From Castanea sativa (lineage: Eukaryota; Streptophyta; Magnoliopsida; Fagales; Fagaceae), in the NCBI RefSeq assembly GCF_040712315.1, contig NC_134017.1:48357636-48421635 (forward strand): DNA of 64,000 bases, read 5' to 3'. A model generated the notes under the pieces. The model did not search any database. It was not told the DNA's origin and was given only the letters and a program-made list of their open reading frames with translations. This document shows, one piece after another, positions 47,332 to 60,329 of the stretch. Each line of letters opens with the position of its first letter. Position 1 is the first letter of the stretch. A program made the position numbers and the translations under genes.

Positions 47332-47739
47332 TGGCCTGTTTGGGAGTTTAGAGAAAGAGGAGAGTAGAGGGGAGGGGAGTAGTGGGGAGGAGAGTAGAGG
47401 AGAATGATTACCCTCCACCTTATTTGGATGTTTTTATAATTAGTAAGGGGGAATGGAGTAATTAGCCCTTCCCCTTGTTTTTAACACTGTAATTTTATAA
47501 ATATAATAAGGGTAAATTAGATAATTTACTTTATCAATAATTTTATGTGCTCTACTCTCCCTCCAAATCTCTTCAATTTGGGAGAATTAAAAATGAGGGA
47601 GTTGGAAGTAGTTGAAACCCCTTCAAACCCCTCCAAACCCCTCCCCCTCCTTCCTTAAAAACTCCCAAACAAGGTAATTGAATTACTCCCCTTCCCTCTA
47701 CTTTACTCCCCCTCCTTTTTTAAACATCCAAACAGGACA
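47332..47739. mobile_element. Tourist-like MITE
   Basis: Ends TGGCCTGTTTGGGAGTTTA and its near complement at TAAACATCCAAACAGGACA, flanked by TAA on both sides (47329-47331 and 47740-47742). Three-base TAA target duplications and GGCCTGTTTGG-like ends fit PIF/Harbinger MITEs. 408 bp, no ORF. Confidence 0.8.
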
Positions 47740-48045
47740 TAAAAGATTTGGTAGGAAAATTTTTTTTTTTGAAAATAACAGAAGTTGATGACTATGCTAA
47801 ATTGACTAAGATATGGGATTCACGCTAAAGCTAGAATATTTTCTGACGTATGTCCATTCATCCCACAAAATGGCCGTCATCCCATAGCCTTCTATAAAAA
47901 CAAAATGGCTGTCATCCCATGGCCTTCTACAAAAACAAAATGGCTGAGGCGATTCTATAAGTGCCTATCATAATGGCCATATCAGGCCCATCACTGAATT
48001 AACCTATCGTTCTATACAAACGTGAAGGTGCCCTTTCATATATGA

Positions 48046-51000
48046 TTACAGAACAATGGCTGACAGGAAGCACCTTTTCCCAATGGTCCTTGTCTGAGTT
48101 TCTTGCCAACCCTGACCATCCTTGTAAGTTTCAACCTGCCGTGTTACAATTGAAACTCAGCATAATATTGATAAGATGTAAAAAAAGAAAAGGGTATATA
48201 TAACACCATGTGGTACACCCTTAAAACATGAAGTTACGTTGTGCAATATTTTATGATGCTAGTTCCCACGAGGCATTTTCATAAACTTTAACTAAAATTG
48301 ATAATGCGGTAAGTGCTAACATTATCTATTGAAAAGGAATTATATAAAAATATTTCTAGTCCCCTTCCTAACTTTCTACTTCAATCCTTATTTGGGGTTT
48401 GTGTATTCACACAACTTAAACTTTAGGGTAGAATTATTTTTTTCTTTCTTTCTTTTCCCTCAAATTCTTTTTTAACACGTGATGTTGACACTTGTCTCCA
48501 ACAATGCATAAAGTAGTTCCATATTTTAAAGGTATACCACATGAATAGTATCTGTAATTTGATCTTTTAAAAAAATTAATAGTAATAAAATAAATATGAG
48601 AATGACGGAAACCATAGCAAAATGTAACTTACCGTCTCAAGAATGTTTTCGCCAACTTTAATCCCACCCACTACAAAGATAGATTCGTTGATGACAGCAG
48701 CAGCAAAATATCCCCTGGGCTTTTTCATTGGTTCTCCACTCATCCATGACCCAAGACGTGGATCAAATATTTCAACACTTGAAACCGTTCTACTTCCATC
48801 AAATCCACCAAGAGCATATCTGGGAAAAAGAAGGCGGTTACAGTGAAGACATAAATGTGCTCAGATTAAAATATCAAATCCAATTGAATGTGGGAAAAAG
48901 AAGGCGCTTATGGTGAAGACATAAATGCGCTGAGATTAAAATGACATTATTTCGCAACTTGGCATTAGTGTAGCTCTCCATATTGGATAAATGTTAAGCT
49001 ATTACTTAATTATTATCTATGTGAAATTTCTTATCATAATAAAAATAAAAATAAAAATATTGTTAAAAAGAGTAGTAGCAAACTTAGTAATATGAATTCC
49101 TCAACTGAATATTATTATTATTTTTTGATAAATTCCTCAACTGAAAATTAATATACATAGCTCCTCAAACAGCTAATGTTGGGCAGAATGACTTGTATCC
49201 AATATTCATATCTAATCTAATACACAAGCATGCATTTCTTTGGACACCTATATATGAAAGGCCATTGATAGGGTAAAAATAAAATAATAATAATAATAAT
49301 AAATAAATAAATAAACTTACAACTTTTCATTAAAAACAACCAGGGAATGGCTGCCCCTCTTTGTATTCATACTTGCAATTTTGGTCCAAGAATGTTCTCT
49401 AGGGTCAAATCTTTCAGCAGACCTGAGTCAGTAGAAAATTTCAATAACCCTTGATACAGAATGCACATATAACAATATAAAAAGAAAAGATTTCAGATAC
49501 AATTGTTCTTATGTTTTCTTCTCTCTTTAATGTATTAAAACCCTCTCAAACTATTATGTCTGTCATTTGGTTTGTGAGAGTGTTTGTTTGTGCATGCCTC
49601 CTTTTCTTGAAAAGTGCATTTTGCGTACATGTAACATGTGTGTGAGGGGTGTGCACCCACAAGTGTTGTTCTGGGAAAAACATATAGATGTGAACATACA
49701 GGTCTAGAGAGAAACTGATCCAAAGAAAAGATCATTCCTAAATGCAGTCATGATCTCAAAGTAGCAAGCAGTTTGGTGAGCAAACCAGTGATATCTTACA
49801 TCAAGTAATCCTTCCCATCAAAACCACCAGTAGCATAGAGAGCACCATTCAGTTCCACTGCACCAACAGCTAAGCGCTGGAAAAATAAAAGCACTCCCGA
49901 AGAAAAAGAGTTGATAAGTTTGCACAAACATATATAATTAGAGAAAAAAAAAAGGATGTACCTTAAGGAAAAGAAACACATAAAAATAAGAATGAGGTTT
50001 GACTTAAGCAACACAAGTGACTGACAAACAAGTAAGCTAAGCAATCTATGATACCTTTTGTAGCATTGAACGCGTTGGGATCCATCTTCCAATTTCTAAA
50101 TCAAGCATTTCAACATTTGAAAAGCATTCCACATTGTTCCCCCCACCAATGGCAAATATTTTGTTATCTATAGTAGCTCCAGCTAAACTTCCCTTTTTCT
50201 GATTCAGTGAAGGGCGTGAGGTCCACTGATCATTTGCTAGGCTGTATGACTCAACTTCACAGAAAGATAATTAAAAAAAAAAGTTAGCAAAAATTTAAAT
50301 TCCAGTAAGAAAAACAGTTTAAAAGAGTCAGTCCAAGCTCACACCTGTGTCATACCACTCAGAACCGTCTTGACCTGAACCACCTCCAAATACATAAAGA
50401 TCAATATTCAACTGTGCAGCCGAAAAATATGAACGGGCACAGCTCATTGGCTTAAGAGATTTGATCACATCATGAGAAGGATAATATGAATCTAATGCTG
50501 ACAACCATGATATACCATCATATCCTCCTGCTAGAAATACTGACTCATTATGATCCAAATGGAGCTCATCAATCACCTCACTAACTAACTCATTATGATC
50601 CAAATGGAGCTCTTCAATCACCTCATTAACTGACTCATTCTGATCCAAATGCAGCTCATCAATCACCTCACTAGCTGACTCATTATGATCCAAACGGAGC
50701 TCATCAATCACCTCACTAACTGTCTCATTAACAAGTGCCACAGAAGGATTGGACACAGGTTCCAACATCATCACACAACAATCTTTCAACTGCTGAATTT
50801 CCATTTCAGCCTCCATCTGAATAACCATTGTAAAATGTGTTCATCCAAACATTACGAAGAGAAGCAAGATAGAGGGGGGGGGGGGGGAATATATATATAT
50901 ATATAAAACTGTAATTTAATTTGAAACAAAAAGTCTAGAAAAATGAACTGTACATTACTTGCACTTATAATAACTGGGTTTTGATCTATGAGACTCTGTT

Positions 51001-54000
51001 GACAGTTATGTTAACATGTACATCATCTGCCAAATTAAAGATTCCCAGAAGAACATTTTATTTTTAATTTCTCCTCAAAGCTTCTTCTATGTTCAAGGGC
51101 CTAAATTTTATTTAACTGCACAATCAACCATTCATAGCCAATTTTTACTATGCTTTTCTACACGCTAGTTGGAGTGTCATCTATACATGGTTTATTAAAT
51201 TCATTCAACCTTGCAGAAGCACCCTTAAAAAATAATCCTAATATTTTGCAGAATCTATCTAAGTTCTCACTTTCCCCTTTGTTTGACATTTTTTGATCCT
51301 ATTTTGAGTCAAAATTCTTGTATACAACAAATGACTGATACAAAAAGAAAAAAGAACTCACCATACAGGATACAAACACTCAACAACTGACAAGAACAGA
51401 TCAAACTAAAACCAGAAAACAACCCAGATTGTTAATACTCAACCCCTTAAAAAAAACACAGTAATTCCAAAACAAATCCAACAAAAGCTCTCTTCATTAC
51501 CAAGTTCCTAGCAATTCTCAAGCTGACGTTTCTGATATCCTTCCACCTAAATTTTTATGAACTCAGAGATTTTTTGTTTATATTATTTATAAACTCCATA
51601 TTATAGAAGACTCTCTAGTGCAACTTCTTGTAAAGCCATCATAGAATAAAAATTCAAATGGTCCCATCCATATACATCAAGGTAGCCAGAGAAACATTAA
51701 AAATAAAAAATAAAAAACATGCATTTGAACATTTCATGGAAATTAAAAAGAACCATTATTTTATATAACTTCATAGAGAAATCTATCACTCTAATTAAGG
51801 CCATTACGAAAAAAGCAGTCATCAACAGCAAAAATATAATAAGCTTGAAACAGAAACATTCATGAGAACAGAAGTCATAACATCAATTTGACTGACAACA
51901 GCAGTTCTCAAATGGCCACATACAAGTTCCTTAAAATGCCAATCAGAATAAGATTGAGCCACTATATTCCCATGGGCTGATCAAACAAACCCTCAATGCT
52001 TGTTTTTCATTTTACTAATTTAAACATCCAAGAAAAGGACTAAAAACATTCAAAGAAAATGGAAAATTTTTTTAAATTAAGAATATGGCAAGGAAGAACC
52101 AGCTTCTGCTCCAAAATACTCGTCTTCTGAATTTGTTCTGTTCTAAAGGCCTTTAGCTCTTGCACCTCTTGAATCAACTATGTATAAACATAAGAATATA
52201 TGAGAATGGTGGTAAACAAAACCAGACTAAGATTCCATGAATAGAAGTTACAGAATGTGGACAATTGACATACTCAAATACCTGAACTATGATCGACTGT
52301 CCCTCAGATGATGAATGATGACACTCTTCATTCTTCTCTTCTACACCCGTTAAGTCACACACAGAACCATTGGGTCTTGAACCAATGACTTGACCCTCCA
52401 CCTGACTATTACAAGGGAAGGAGATGCCATTTGAGCTAGAGCACTCTGGCTGAAGTGACAATTCTTTCAATTTCATGAATATAGCGTCATTCTCATCTTG
52501 TTTAACTAGCTTTGTGTCCAAGCAAGCTCCCAATGGCTGGTTATTTCCATCAAACGAAGAAGCAACAACTGTAGAATCTGATTTCCAACTTGAGTAATTC
52601 AAATGCCCAGTTTCCAAAGAAAGTGGCTTAAACCCTTCACCTTCCTCTCCAGCATCATTTGGGGGAAGTGCTTGAAAATAAGTTTTCCACTTTGCAGTAT
52701 TCTGTGGTACAGAAGCACTTGGAGCAACCACTAAAGATGATAATAATGACATGAGCCTACTTGCTTGAGCATGATCTAGCTCAAACCAGAAATGGTTCTG
52801 GGAGTAATAGTTGTCAGAAATTATTGGTTTAAACTGATTTTCAAGTAGTGGTTGGCACCGTAGGCGGACACGAATCTGAACCTTTTAAGGAAAATGCAGT
52901 GCAATATCAATACTAGACCCATATCTTCAGCCAAATCCAACATATAACTCAAAACAATAAGACCATATGTGAGAAAATTACATATGATACCTGTGCAGGA
53001 TATGATGTCCTCTCTGAACCATCAGTGGTCCAGCCATAGGGGTTAATATTCATTTGGCCATTGCTAGCAGCCTCAAAGATTCCATGAAGTCTTCTATCAC
53101 TATAGTTGAATAGAAACAGTGGCAAGCCAGGATCAATTTTCTTCACATATGAAAAGTGTTGACCTGGTAAGCCTGTCAAATGAAGAATATATCTCATTAT
53201 TATTAGAGCCAAAACTAGGAGTAAAATGACAAACCATCAGTAACCACATTACTCACAAATTAATAAGATTTATAGTTCATAATTTAAAAAATATGTGCGT
53301 CACTTTTCTACAAATCGTGGTTCATGCCACTGCCACCGCCAGGAAACATTAAGCTGTGACCTAGTCAAAGCTGAGATCACAATTGAAACTCCCAAAACAC
53401 CCTCATACACCTTTGCTCTGCCACCCAAAACCCAACTCATCACATCACCTCCTCATCCAATCACCTCATCAAAACAACCAGAGTTGGACACCACTAGAAT
53501 CCTAGGCGCATGGATCCTGTATACAAAATCCCATTCAATGAAAAATATAAAATTTTGTCCCCCCCACCCCCATACATACTGTCTTTGTAGCTAAACTAGG
53601 TTTGACCATTTTGGAAAATTTTAAAGCTAGAATTGCCTTCTATAACCCAATCTAATAGTTTTACTTGCCATTGAGTTCAAGCTCAACTAGCACCTTCTCC
53701 CCTTGTAAGTGCTAGGTGGAGAGTACGGTTGTGGGTTCAACCCATCGGATTCTTGTGTAACTTACCAATAAAAAATAAATAAATAAAAAAATAAAAACTT
53801 ATTCTGTGTTTAGATCATAATTTGGGAGCATCTATCACAGTTTGGCACTGATTTTATCATTAATTAATGGTGGTTTTTGAGAAATTTTGGTCATGGGTTC
53901 AACCATGGTGCTCACATGTGTTATTTTGCTTAATTGTATAAGGTGTGTTGATTAAGGCTCTATTTTGGGCTTTTGTGAACATTCTGAGAGTATGGAGAGA

Positions 54001-54467
54001 GAAACAGATCTGGTAGTTGTGTGGTTAATTTTGAGAATTTTTACATTTTTTTTAAGGTTGGGACCACTAGGCAGAGGTAAGTTGCAGAAGCATGAAACAA
54101 AGAACCTTAGTAAAATGTCACTTTTAAACCATGGGTAGGCAAAGTGAAACTGCAAAAAACCACATATGGATCAAGTTTAGTTATCCCTATTAAGAAAGGT
54201 TTCACATTGCAAAACAAAAATTGAAAGCTCAAAAAGAAATGCAAATGCAAAATCAGGTTGGTGGACGTGCAACAAAGGCAGATGAGACAACTGACCAAAG
54301 AGTTGGTTAGATAAGCATTCTTTCATGGTACTGTTCTTGCAACCAAATATGACACCACCCAGGTGACTCTTCCTCAAATTTCTGGCAGTTGTAGACCTGT
54401 TCGCTGACTTTGGAGAAGGTGCATTTTCATTAACAATAAATGTTTGTGTTTTCCTCCCTGCACCCAT
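48046..54467 (-). CDS. DCD-domain kelch-repeat protein, 10 coding exons
   Basis: Coding exons in transcript order: 54296-54467, 52991-53172, 52282-52881, 52100-52177, 50345-50816, 50055-50254, 49800-49876, 49321-49422, 48633-48819, 48046-48135. All introns are GT/AG, phases agree, and the sum is 2160 nt (719 residues plus TAA). It starts MGAGRKTQTF. A DCD (development and cell death) domain spans about residues 33-185 (LGGVIFGCKNSTMKECLSNQ, HFSYVKKIDPGLPLF, GIFEAASNGQMNINPYGWTT, YPAQVQIRVR). A linker with a predicted coiled coil (exon 4 to 5) precedes five to six kelch repeats, each with a GG pair (VFLAGGYDG, LYVFGGGSG, IFAIGGGNN, LYATGGFDG, LYALGGFDG, IFVVGG). DCD proteins respond to stress and hormones; kelch blades bind proteins. 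The Arabidopsis counterpart is probably the DCD-kelch gene often called NS1A-binding-protein-like. The gene looks intact. Confidence 0.93.
48821..48942. repeat. Intronic tandem duplication
   Basis: A unit of about 70 bp beginning TGGGAAAAAGAAGGCG is repeated at 48821-48872 and 48891-48942 with a few changes, just upstream of the acceptor of exon 9. The first copy includes the acceptor side TTTTTCCCAG on the minus strand, so a decoy acceptor is present about 70 bases away. Confidence 0.8.
49095..49145 (-). mobile_element. Tail-only retroposon insertion in intron
   Basis: Perfect 15-bp direct repeats AATTCCTCAACTGAA (49095-49109 and 49131-49145) flank 21 bases, TATTATTATTATTTTTTGATA. On the minus strand this reads TATC plus an A-rich tail. 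It lies in an intron of the DCD-kelch gene. Confidence 0.6.
50550..50729 (-). repeat. 45-bp coding minisatellite
   Basis: Four in-frame 45-bp units in exon 5 of the DCD-kelch gene encode NETVSEVIDELRLDH, NESASEVIDELHLDQ, NESVNEVIEELHLDH and NELVSEVIDELHLDH, followed by the start of a fifth (NESV) that becomes the first kelch blade. The units differ by few bases and keep the frame. Confidence 0.93.
53670..53797 (+). mobile_element. SINE in intron 1
   Basis: An A-box-like segment (GCTCAACTAGCACC, about 53681) and a perfect B box GGTTCAACCC (about 53736) are followed by the block GTAACTTACCAATAAAAAAT and an AAATAAAT-rich tail. No clear target duplication. It is within the first intron of the DCD-kelch gene. 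Confidence 0.6.
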
Positions 54468-55651
54468 TCTGCAATCTAGAGGCAAATCTATATAAATAAA
54501 ACTCAGATAACAAATGGAGATTACTGATTAAAACAGCCATAGGGGACAAAGCAACAACCACCAAACCTTATTCCAAAATTTACAAGTTATTACATTACTC
54601 ATATTTAATTGATGATACTTTCTCCACAAAAAAAAAAATTTGATGATAGTGGGATTATTGATTAAAAACCATAGGACACACAACAACAACAACAACAACA
54701 AAAACCAAGCCTTAGTCCCAAAATTTTGGGGTTAGCTATAGATATAGATTAATAAATGAACAAGAGTTGAAAAGACATCCATTATTCCAACCACATTCAC
54801 TTTGCTTCTATGAGAAGTCATTAAACTGCATTATTAAGCATCAAAAATTAAATTTAGAAAATTCACTACACGTTAGTTTTTCATGTAATTTGTCCAAATC
54901 AATTGGCACAAGCCTGAGACACATGGCACACAATTAATGCAAGTAATGAATGTACAACTGGTGTCTTAGCCTGAAGATGAAAGACAATCATCATAGAATG
55001 GACATCATCGGTTCAAGATTCAACTCCTATCATGTCTATTAAAACAACCACTTATTATAAGATTGAAGCCTAACTCCTTTGTCAACATCAACAATAAGCA
55101 ACATTTCGACTATAACTCGGAAAAATCATATAAAATATCAATGCAGGATACTATAATCCCAATCTTGTTTTCAAATATCATCCACCAGATATTCAGACAA
55201 TGCAAAAAGAATGATACTAAATTAAACAAAAACAAACAAACAAACAAAGAATCATCGTATTTAAGAATCAGTAACACATATTCAAAATACAACACAAACA
55301 AACACACATCAATCATAAGAAAACCACACAATCTACAAACAAATAGCATCAAAAATCTAATACTCAACGATTAAACCCTAGACGTACCAAATGGCTATGA
55401 AAGGTCTCAACAAGTAATAAACAATTAGCACTAACATTAATATTCGCATGATCCAACAGAGTTCAAAACCCTAGAAATCCATAAAACTCCGATACTGAAA
55501 AGAAATTAAAAAACTACAGAAACTAAACTGAACGAAGTTGATCGCATAAATTAGAGCCAATCCATTTCAGATGAAAAGATCATAGCATTGTTCATGAAAA
55601 ACTTCAAAGCGAAGCGAAGAAAAATTTGAGAGAGAGAGAGAGAGACATACT

Positions 55652-55752
55652 GTGAGAGTGAAGGTTTTGCAGGTTTGTTTTTGGAAACGAGAAAAGCTTG
55701 GGAGAGAGAGAGAGAGAGAGACAGAGAGTGAGTGAGTGAGAGAGGTCACGCC
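55652..55752 (-). promoter_or_regulatory. 5'UTR exon and leader of DCD-kelch gene
   Basis: On the minus strand an ACA|GTATGT donor (55651-55650) ends a purine/pyrimidine-rich leader (TC repeats 55620-55735). The matching acceptor TATATAG is just upstream of the start codon at about 54490. This defines a 5'UTR intron of about 1.1 kb. The transcription start is not resolved. Confidence 0.6.
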
Positions 55753-55834
55753 GTCACGCTAAAGGCGCGAAATGAGAAGCGAGAGTGACTTGTGTCACGC
55801 TAAAGGCGCGAAATGAGAAGTGAGAGTGACTTGT
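55753..55834 (-). promoter_or_regulatory. Duplicated E2F-like sites
   Basis: Two adjacent 41-bp units (55753-55793 and 55794-55834) differ at one base. Each contains GGCGCGAAA (55764-55772 and 55805-55813), whose complement TTTCGCGCC matches the E2F/DP consensus. They lie just upstream of, or within, the first leader exon. Confidence 0.7.
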
Positions 55835-58800
55835 ATTAGTATATGTAGGCGTTAATTTTAAAAACTTTTTAATAAAGATGAAGCGGAAACAGACCACATA
55901 ATTACACTTCAACAATTTGAAAGCACAAAAAGACAACAGAAATTATTAATTTTTACAAAAAAAAATAAAATAAAATAAAATAGAAGGGAAATTTGAAAAT
56001 AATAAGGAGAGTAACGTTTTAGTGAGACATAAAGATGTATTTAATAATAAAAAAATGTATATATCTATTTAGTTTTTTGTTTTTTATAACTTTTATTTTA
56101 TATATTTAGTTTTGTTTTTGAATAAATATGGGGTGTTTTTTTAAGGAAAAAAAACAACAGTAACGTGAGTTGTTTAACTTATTTTTCTATTTAAAAAATA
56201 ATAATAAACGTATAGTTATTTTGAAGAAATTGGTTAATAGAAGAGTGTTTCTATTTTGTAGGCAATGTTTTAGTACAAGTTAGATATATATTTTTACCAA
56301 ACTATCCTTTAGTTTTGCCTCTACTTAAATCTAGGGACTAAGAATGTAAGGATATTTTGGAACAAAAGAAAATTCGGTCCAAACCGGGAAAGTAACTTAA
56401 ATAATAGTATAGATAGATACATGGTGCTTCTGCTTCCGCTTCCTCTTATTCTTTTTTCTTCTTTTCTTTAAGGCTGTCACGTGGTTACCTTACCCAAAAT
56501 GGAAATTTTGTTATTTAATATCCATTAATTGTAAAGTACTAGTCCACTAGATGGTTAGGGTTGCTTCTTATTAAAAAAAAATTTATACACACCCTTAATA
56601 CGATAGTCACTCCACAAATATAAGTAGTGCGGAATATGGAGAATAATGACAAGGGTTCTAATATCTAAGAGTGAACTAACTATAAAATGTATGTGGTCAC
56701 AATTTACATTTTCGAAATTCCAAAAAAAAAAAAAAGAGTAAAATTTTGCTATTTAATATGGATAAAGTTTAACTCTAAATCAATTTGAAGTTACTCTTTC
56801 AACTTATTATGTGACGATTTACAAAACTATTTATCACTTTCTTTATATATTAAGAAAATTTAGAAAGTTACTTATCTGTTAGTTATATGTTATCTGATGA
56901 CTAAATTCTCTAAATAACCCATAATCTTTATAAAACATTACTTTATTCAGATAAATAACTTAGGGTATGTAAGTAATTTAAATTTAATAATTTAATGATA
57001 AATAAAAATAAAAACTGCTCCATTTTTCCGTCTCACGTTCTCCTATTGCCCTTAAGAATAGGCCACACAATTATCTCTAACGCGAAAAAAAATCCAAATT
57101 TTAAGCCCACTTAAAATTCAAAAAACACTTAATCGTGTTTTTTGGTTGCCGAATCAAAAAACACTATTATCTCTATTGGCGAAAAACGAAACACCCAATG
57201 TGCCCCAATTTAATTATCTGCCAACCCACGTTCCATGTGTTCATTAAAAATAAATAAATAAATAAAATCACTTAAAACTGAAAACACATATTTATCCATA
57301 TTGCCAGAAAAAAAAACGTTCAATCTGCCAGCCAACCCACGTGCAAACAAAAACCTCCCATTAACGTAGCGAAAAACTACATTTGGATAAACTCATTTTT
57401 AATCTCTACTAAAGTGTGTTTAGGAGTTTTTCTATTTTTTTTAAGTTAATAATTTGCATTCATCATAATTTAGTGTTACTGAATTATTTAATCACAAAGT
57501 ATTTAGGAGTTTGATGAATATATGCGTTAATGGGTGAAATATATTTTTTTGTATATAAATCTCATCACCCCCAAGTATTTTATGATTAAAGAATGTAGCA
57601 ACTTCAAATTATGATAAGTGTAAATTATTAACTTTAAAAAAAAAATAGAGGAGCCTCCAAGCATGCGTCTAAGCTCATACTTAGAGGCTAGTATATTATA
57701 TATATATATATATATATATGCAAAACTTAGAGAAAAAACCAATTAGGTTCTACAATTAAAGACCAATTTTGCGTCATGTATCCTAAATTATTTATATTTA
57801 GAGAAATTTTTATTTCTTAATTTTGGAGTTAAATGTGAGACCACATTATAAATATCCATAAAAAATCAAAGAGTCTATATAGAATTAATGAATATAAATT
57901 AATTTAAAAGATGGACAATTTACATTTTCTACCTAATAATATTCTTACAAGACTTTTTAAAGAGTTAAAAATATATATAAAAATGATTATTAATAATATT
58001 TAAATTATATATGTAAGAATTCTACTTGCATACTAATGCATAGTATATGTATTATTTATGGGTGTCACATAACTTCTTTAAAAAGTTTGTGTTAATAAAA
58101 CTACACATAGGTGACTTTTTCAATTGTTGTATAGTGGGTTAAAAGAAAATAGCCCCAAGCCAAATAATGGAGCTAATATTTTTAACCAATACCCATAATT
58201 TATTGTAAAGTTATAGAGGTGGGGCAGTTGTTTTTAATACTTTTTTTTTCATAAAGTTTGGGAGCTAATTATGCAATAGAAACCATGATTTGAACTAAAA
58301 CTTTGCATCCATGAGGTCTTGGTTCCTTCTTGTAATTAGCCGATCTGTATGAGACTGGAGACTATACACTACTTGAGAGCATAGTTAAGTGTACTCAATT
58401 TTAGAATGCATGCAATTATTTGGTGTATATGAGATGAGAAACTACATACATTCGAGACAATAGTTAGGTAATTTTGGAGAACCCTGTTTTATAATATGCA
58501 CAATAGAGAATTAGTGATAGCATGAATTACTATGATTTATAACTCTAGGATTTACTTGGTCGCAATTTAAATTTCAAGTTTAATTTGAATGTAAAAGCTG
58601 AATCTAAAGATATTGTTTTTACAAAATTTTAAGAAGTTTTATTAAAGTAAAATTAATAAAGAAATTTCTCTCTTTTTGTAAGTGCTCGTGCTGTGATACA
58701 TTTTATGAAGTTCTCATCGCCATTTAAGGGGTTATTTATTCAACAACTTTTCCATTGCCATTAGTCATATTCCTTTTGTTTTAGCAATCCATTTAGTTAT

Positions 58801-58841
58801 ATTCAATTGGTATATTAGAAGTTGACAAAAAGTTTGCCACT
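55835..58841. other. Intergenic, nothing firm
   Basis: AT-rich sequence with a TA repeat (57694-57720). A CTAG preceded by a hairpin (CCTCCAAGCATG with CATACTTAGAGG, 57653-57691) might be a Helitron-type terminus. No genes recognised. Confidence 0.5.
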
Positions 58842-58850
58842 TTGCCCAAA

Positions 58851-59041
58851 GAGAAATGATATATCCACAACATTTTCACATCACTTTTACAATAAATCTT
58901 AAGTGGCAGGTTGTTATTGGTTGTTATTGTTGGGGCAAAAAAGTAATCTTCGTGTTAAGTTCAAATTTGAACTAATAACAACTAACCACCTATGATTTGT
59001 TGTGAAAATATTGTAAAAATATTATGGACGTAGCATCTCTC
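58851..59041. mobile_element. MITE with 9-bp target duplication
   Basis: 191-bp element with long terminal inverted repeats (CCACAACATTTTCACA on the left, its near complement on the right), flanked by TTGCCCAAA (58842-58850) and TTACCCAAA (59042-59050). TSD length suggests the Mutator superfamily. No ORF. Confidence 0.75.
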
Positions 59042-60009
59042 TTACCCAAATTAATACGTACTTGGTATAAAATTGACTGAAGTTACCCTTGGTTGCAGTT
59101 AATTTCAAGTTCTGCTGATCCATAGCAAGGTCATGATGACCTCAAAAGAATTTGCTCCAAGTCTTAATCATAAAGTGTGGAAGGTGTAAAAAGATCACCT
59201 TGCCAATGGCAGCAATAGCGTTTCAAGCAGCATCTAAGGAGTCTGTTCTTTGACGAATTCCTGCAATTCCACCAGCATTTTCATTTATGTGGCCATAGGC
59301 ATCAATTGCAAGACCAGTGGCAACACATGATAGTGCTGAGCATTCCCAAAGTAGACACAGAAATTCCATACATAGCAGCTAAGCTAAAGCTCACATAAAT
59401 GGCAATGGCAATGGCAATGGCAATGGCAAATATGGGAACGATGACCGATTTGAATCCCAGAGCCAATCCGAAATTTACATATATTGCAGCACTGATCCTA
59501 CAAAAATCTGCCACTTCCCTCACTGGACCGCAATATTTTGAACATGATTATAGGCATCACATTTATAAGTTGATGGGTACATTACATACAAATATACACA
59601 AAAGCGTTTCTTCTATGACGCGTTGCACAATGCAAAATGAAAATTTCCTCATATTGAAAATTTGTTAGGATTGTTGATGCTATCTCTTTGACAGTCATGA
59701 ATTGAAGAACATGTAACAATGGGATGAAGGAATCACAGTCCACAAGTAATCTACATGTTATTTACTTTTAACAAGAAAGTTTCATTGAAAATTTAACAAT
59801 TTTGGTATTTCATCATGATTCTGAACCACTATGGGTCGACCTCTAGCCAAGTCCAATTCTAAGGAATAAGTTGGGAATGCTTCAATTTCAAAATTATACT
59901 TTTTCTAGAACCCAATTTTGAAAGGTTCCCAGTATTAATAGTTTTTGTTGGCAAGTGCAAATATTGAATTCCAAAGGCAGAAAAACTGGATCCAAATATC
60001 AATACATGG

Positions 60010-60282
60010 CAACCACCAAGGGGTGTGGTCTAGTGGTCTTGGGTGATGCACAAGATGGCGTTGAGTGTGAGATCCAAGGTTTAAGTCTGAATATGGACTC
60101 ACTTTGGTTGTCTCCCTCAAGGTTCATTAGTGTCCCTCATTGTGCTGGGGAGTTATGGCTCACCATGGTCCCCCTACACCCCAACAAGGCGCCTCGAACC
60201 TAGCGGGTAAGATGTTACTATGGTCACGCCCAAGTAGGATTACCACATTGGTCACCCCCCTACCCAATTTTTGTTCATCAAA
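60010..60282 (+). mobile_element. SINE with target duplication
   Basis: Contains an A box TGGTCTAGTGG (about 60027) and a B-box-like GGTTTAAGTC (about 60079), the internal Pol III promoter of tRNA-derived SINEs. It is flanked by AAATATCAATACATGG (59994-60009) and AAATATAAATACATGG (60283-60298), 15 of 16 identical. Confidence 0.85.
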
Positions 60283-60329
60283 AAATATAAATACATGGTA
60301 ATGTATCAAAATTCCAGATCATTTGCTGC

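Noticed and set aside
54520..54730. Gene fragment or repeat around the AACAAC run in the leader intron
   Set aside because: Contains a common dispersed motif near AAACCAAGCCTTAGTCCC but no clear ends; too little to annotate as an element.
60010..60100. tRNA gene
   Set aside because: The A and B boxes are present but there is no cloverleaf or acceptor stem, and target duplications show it is a SINE.
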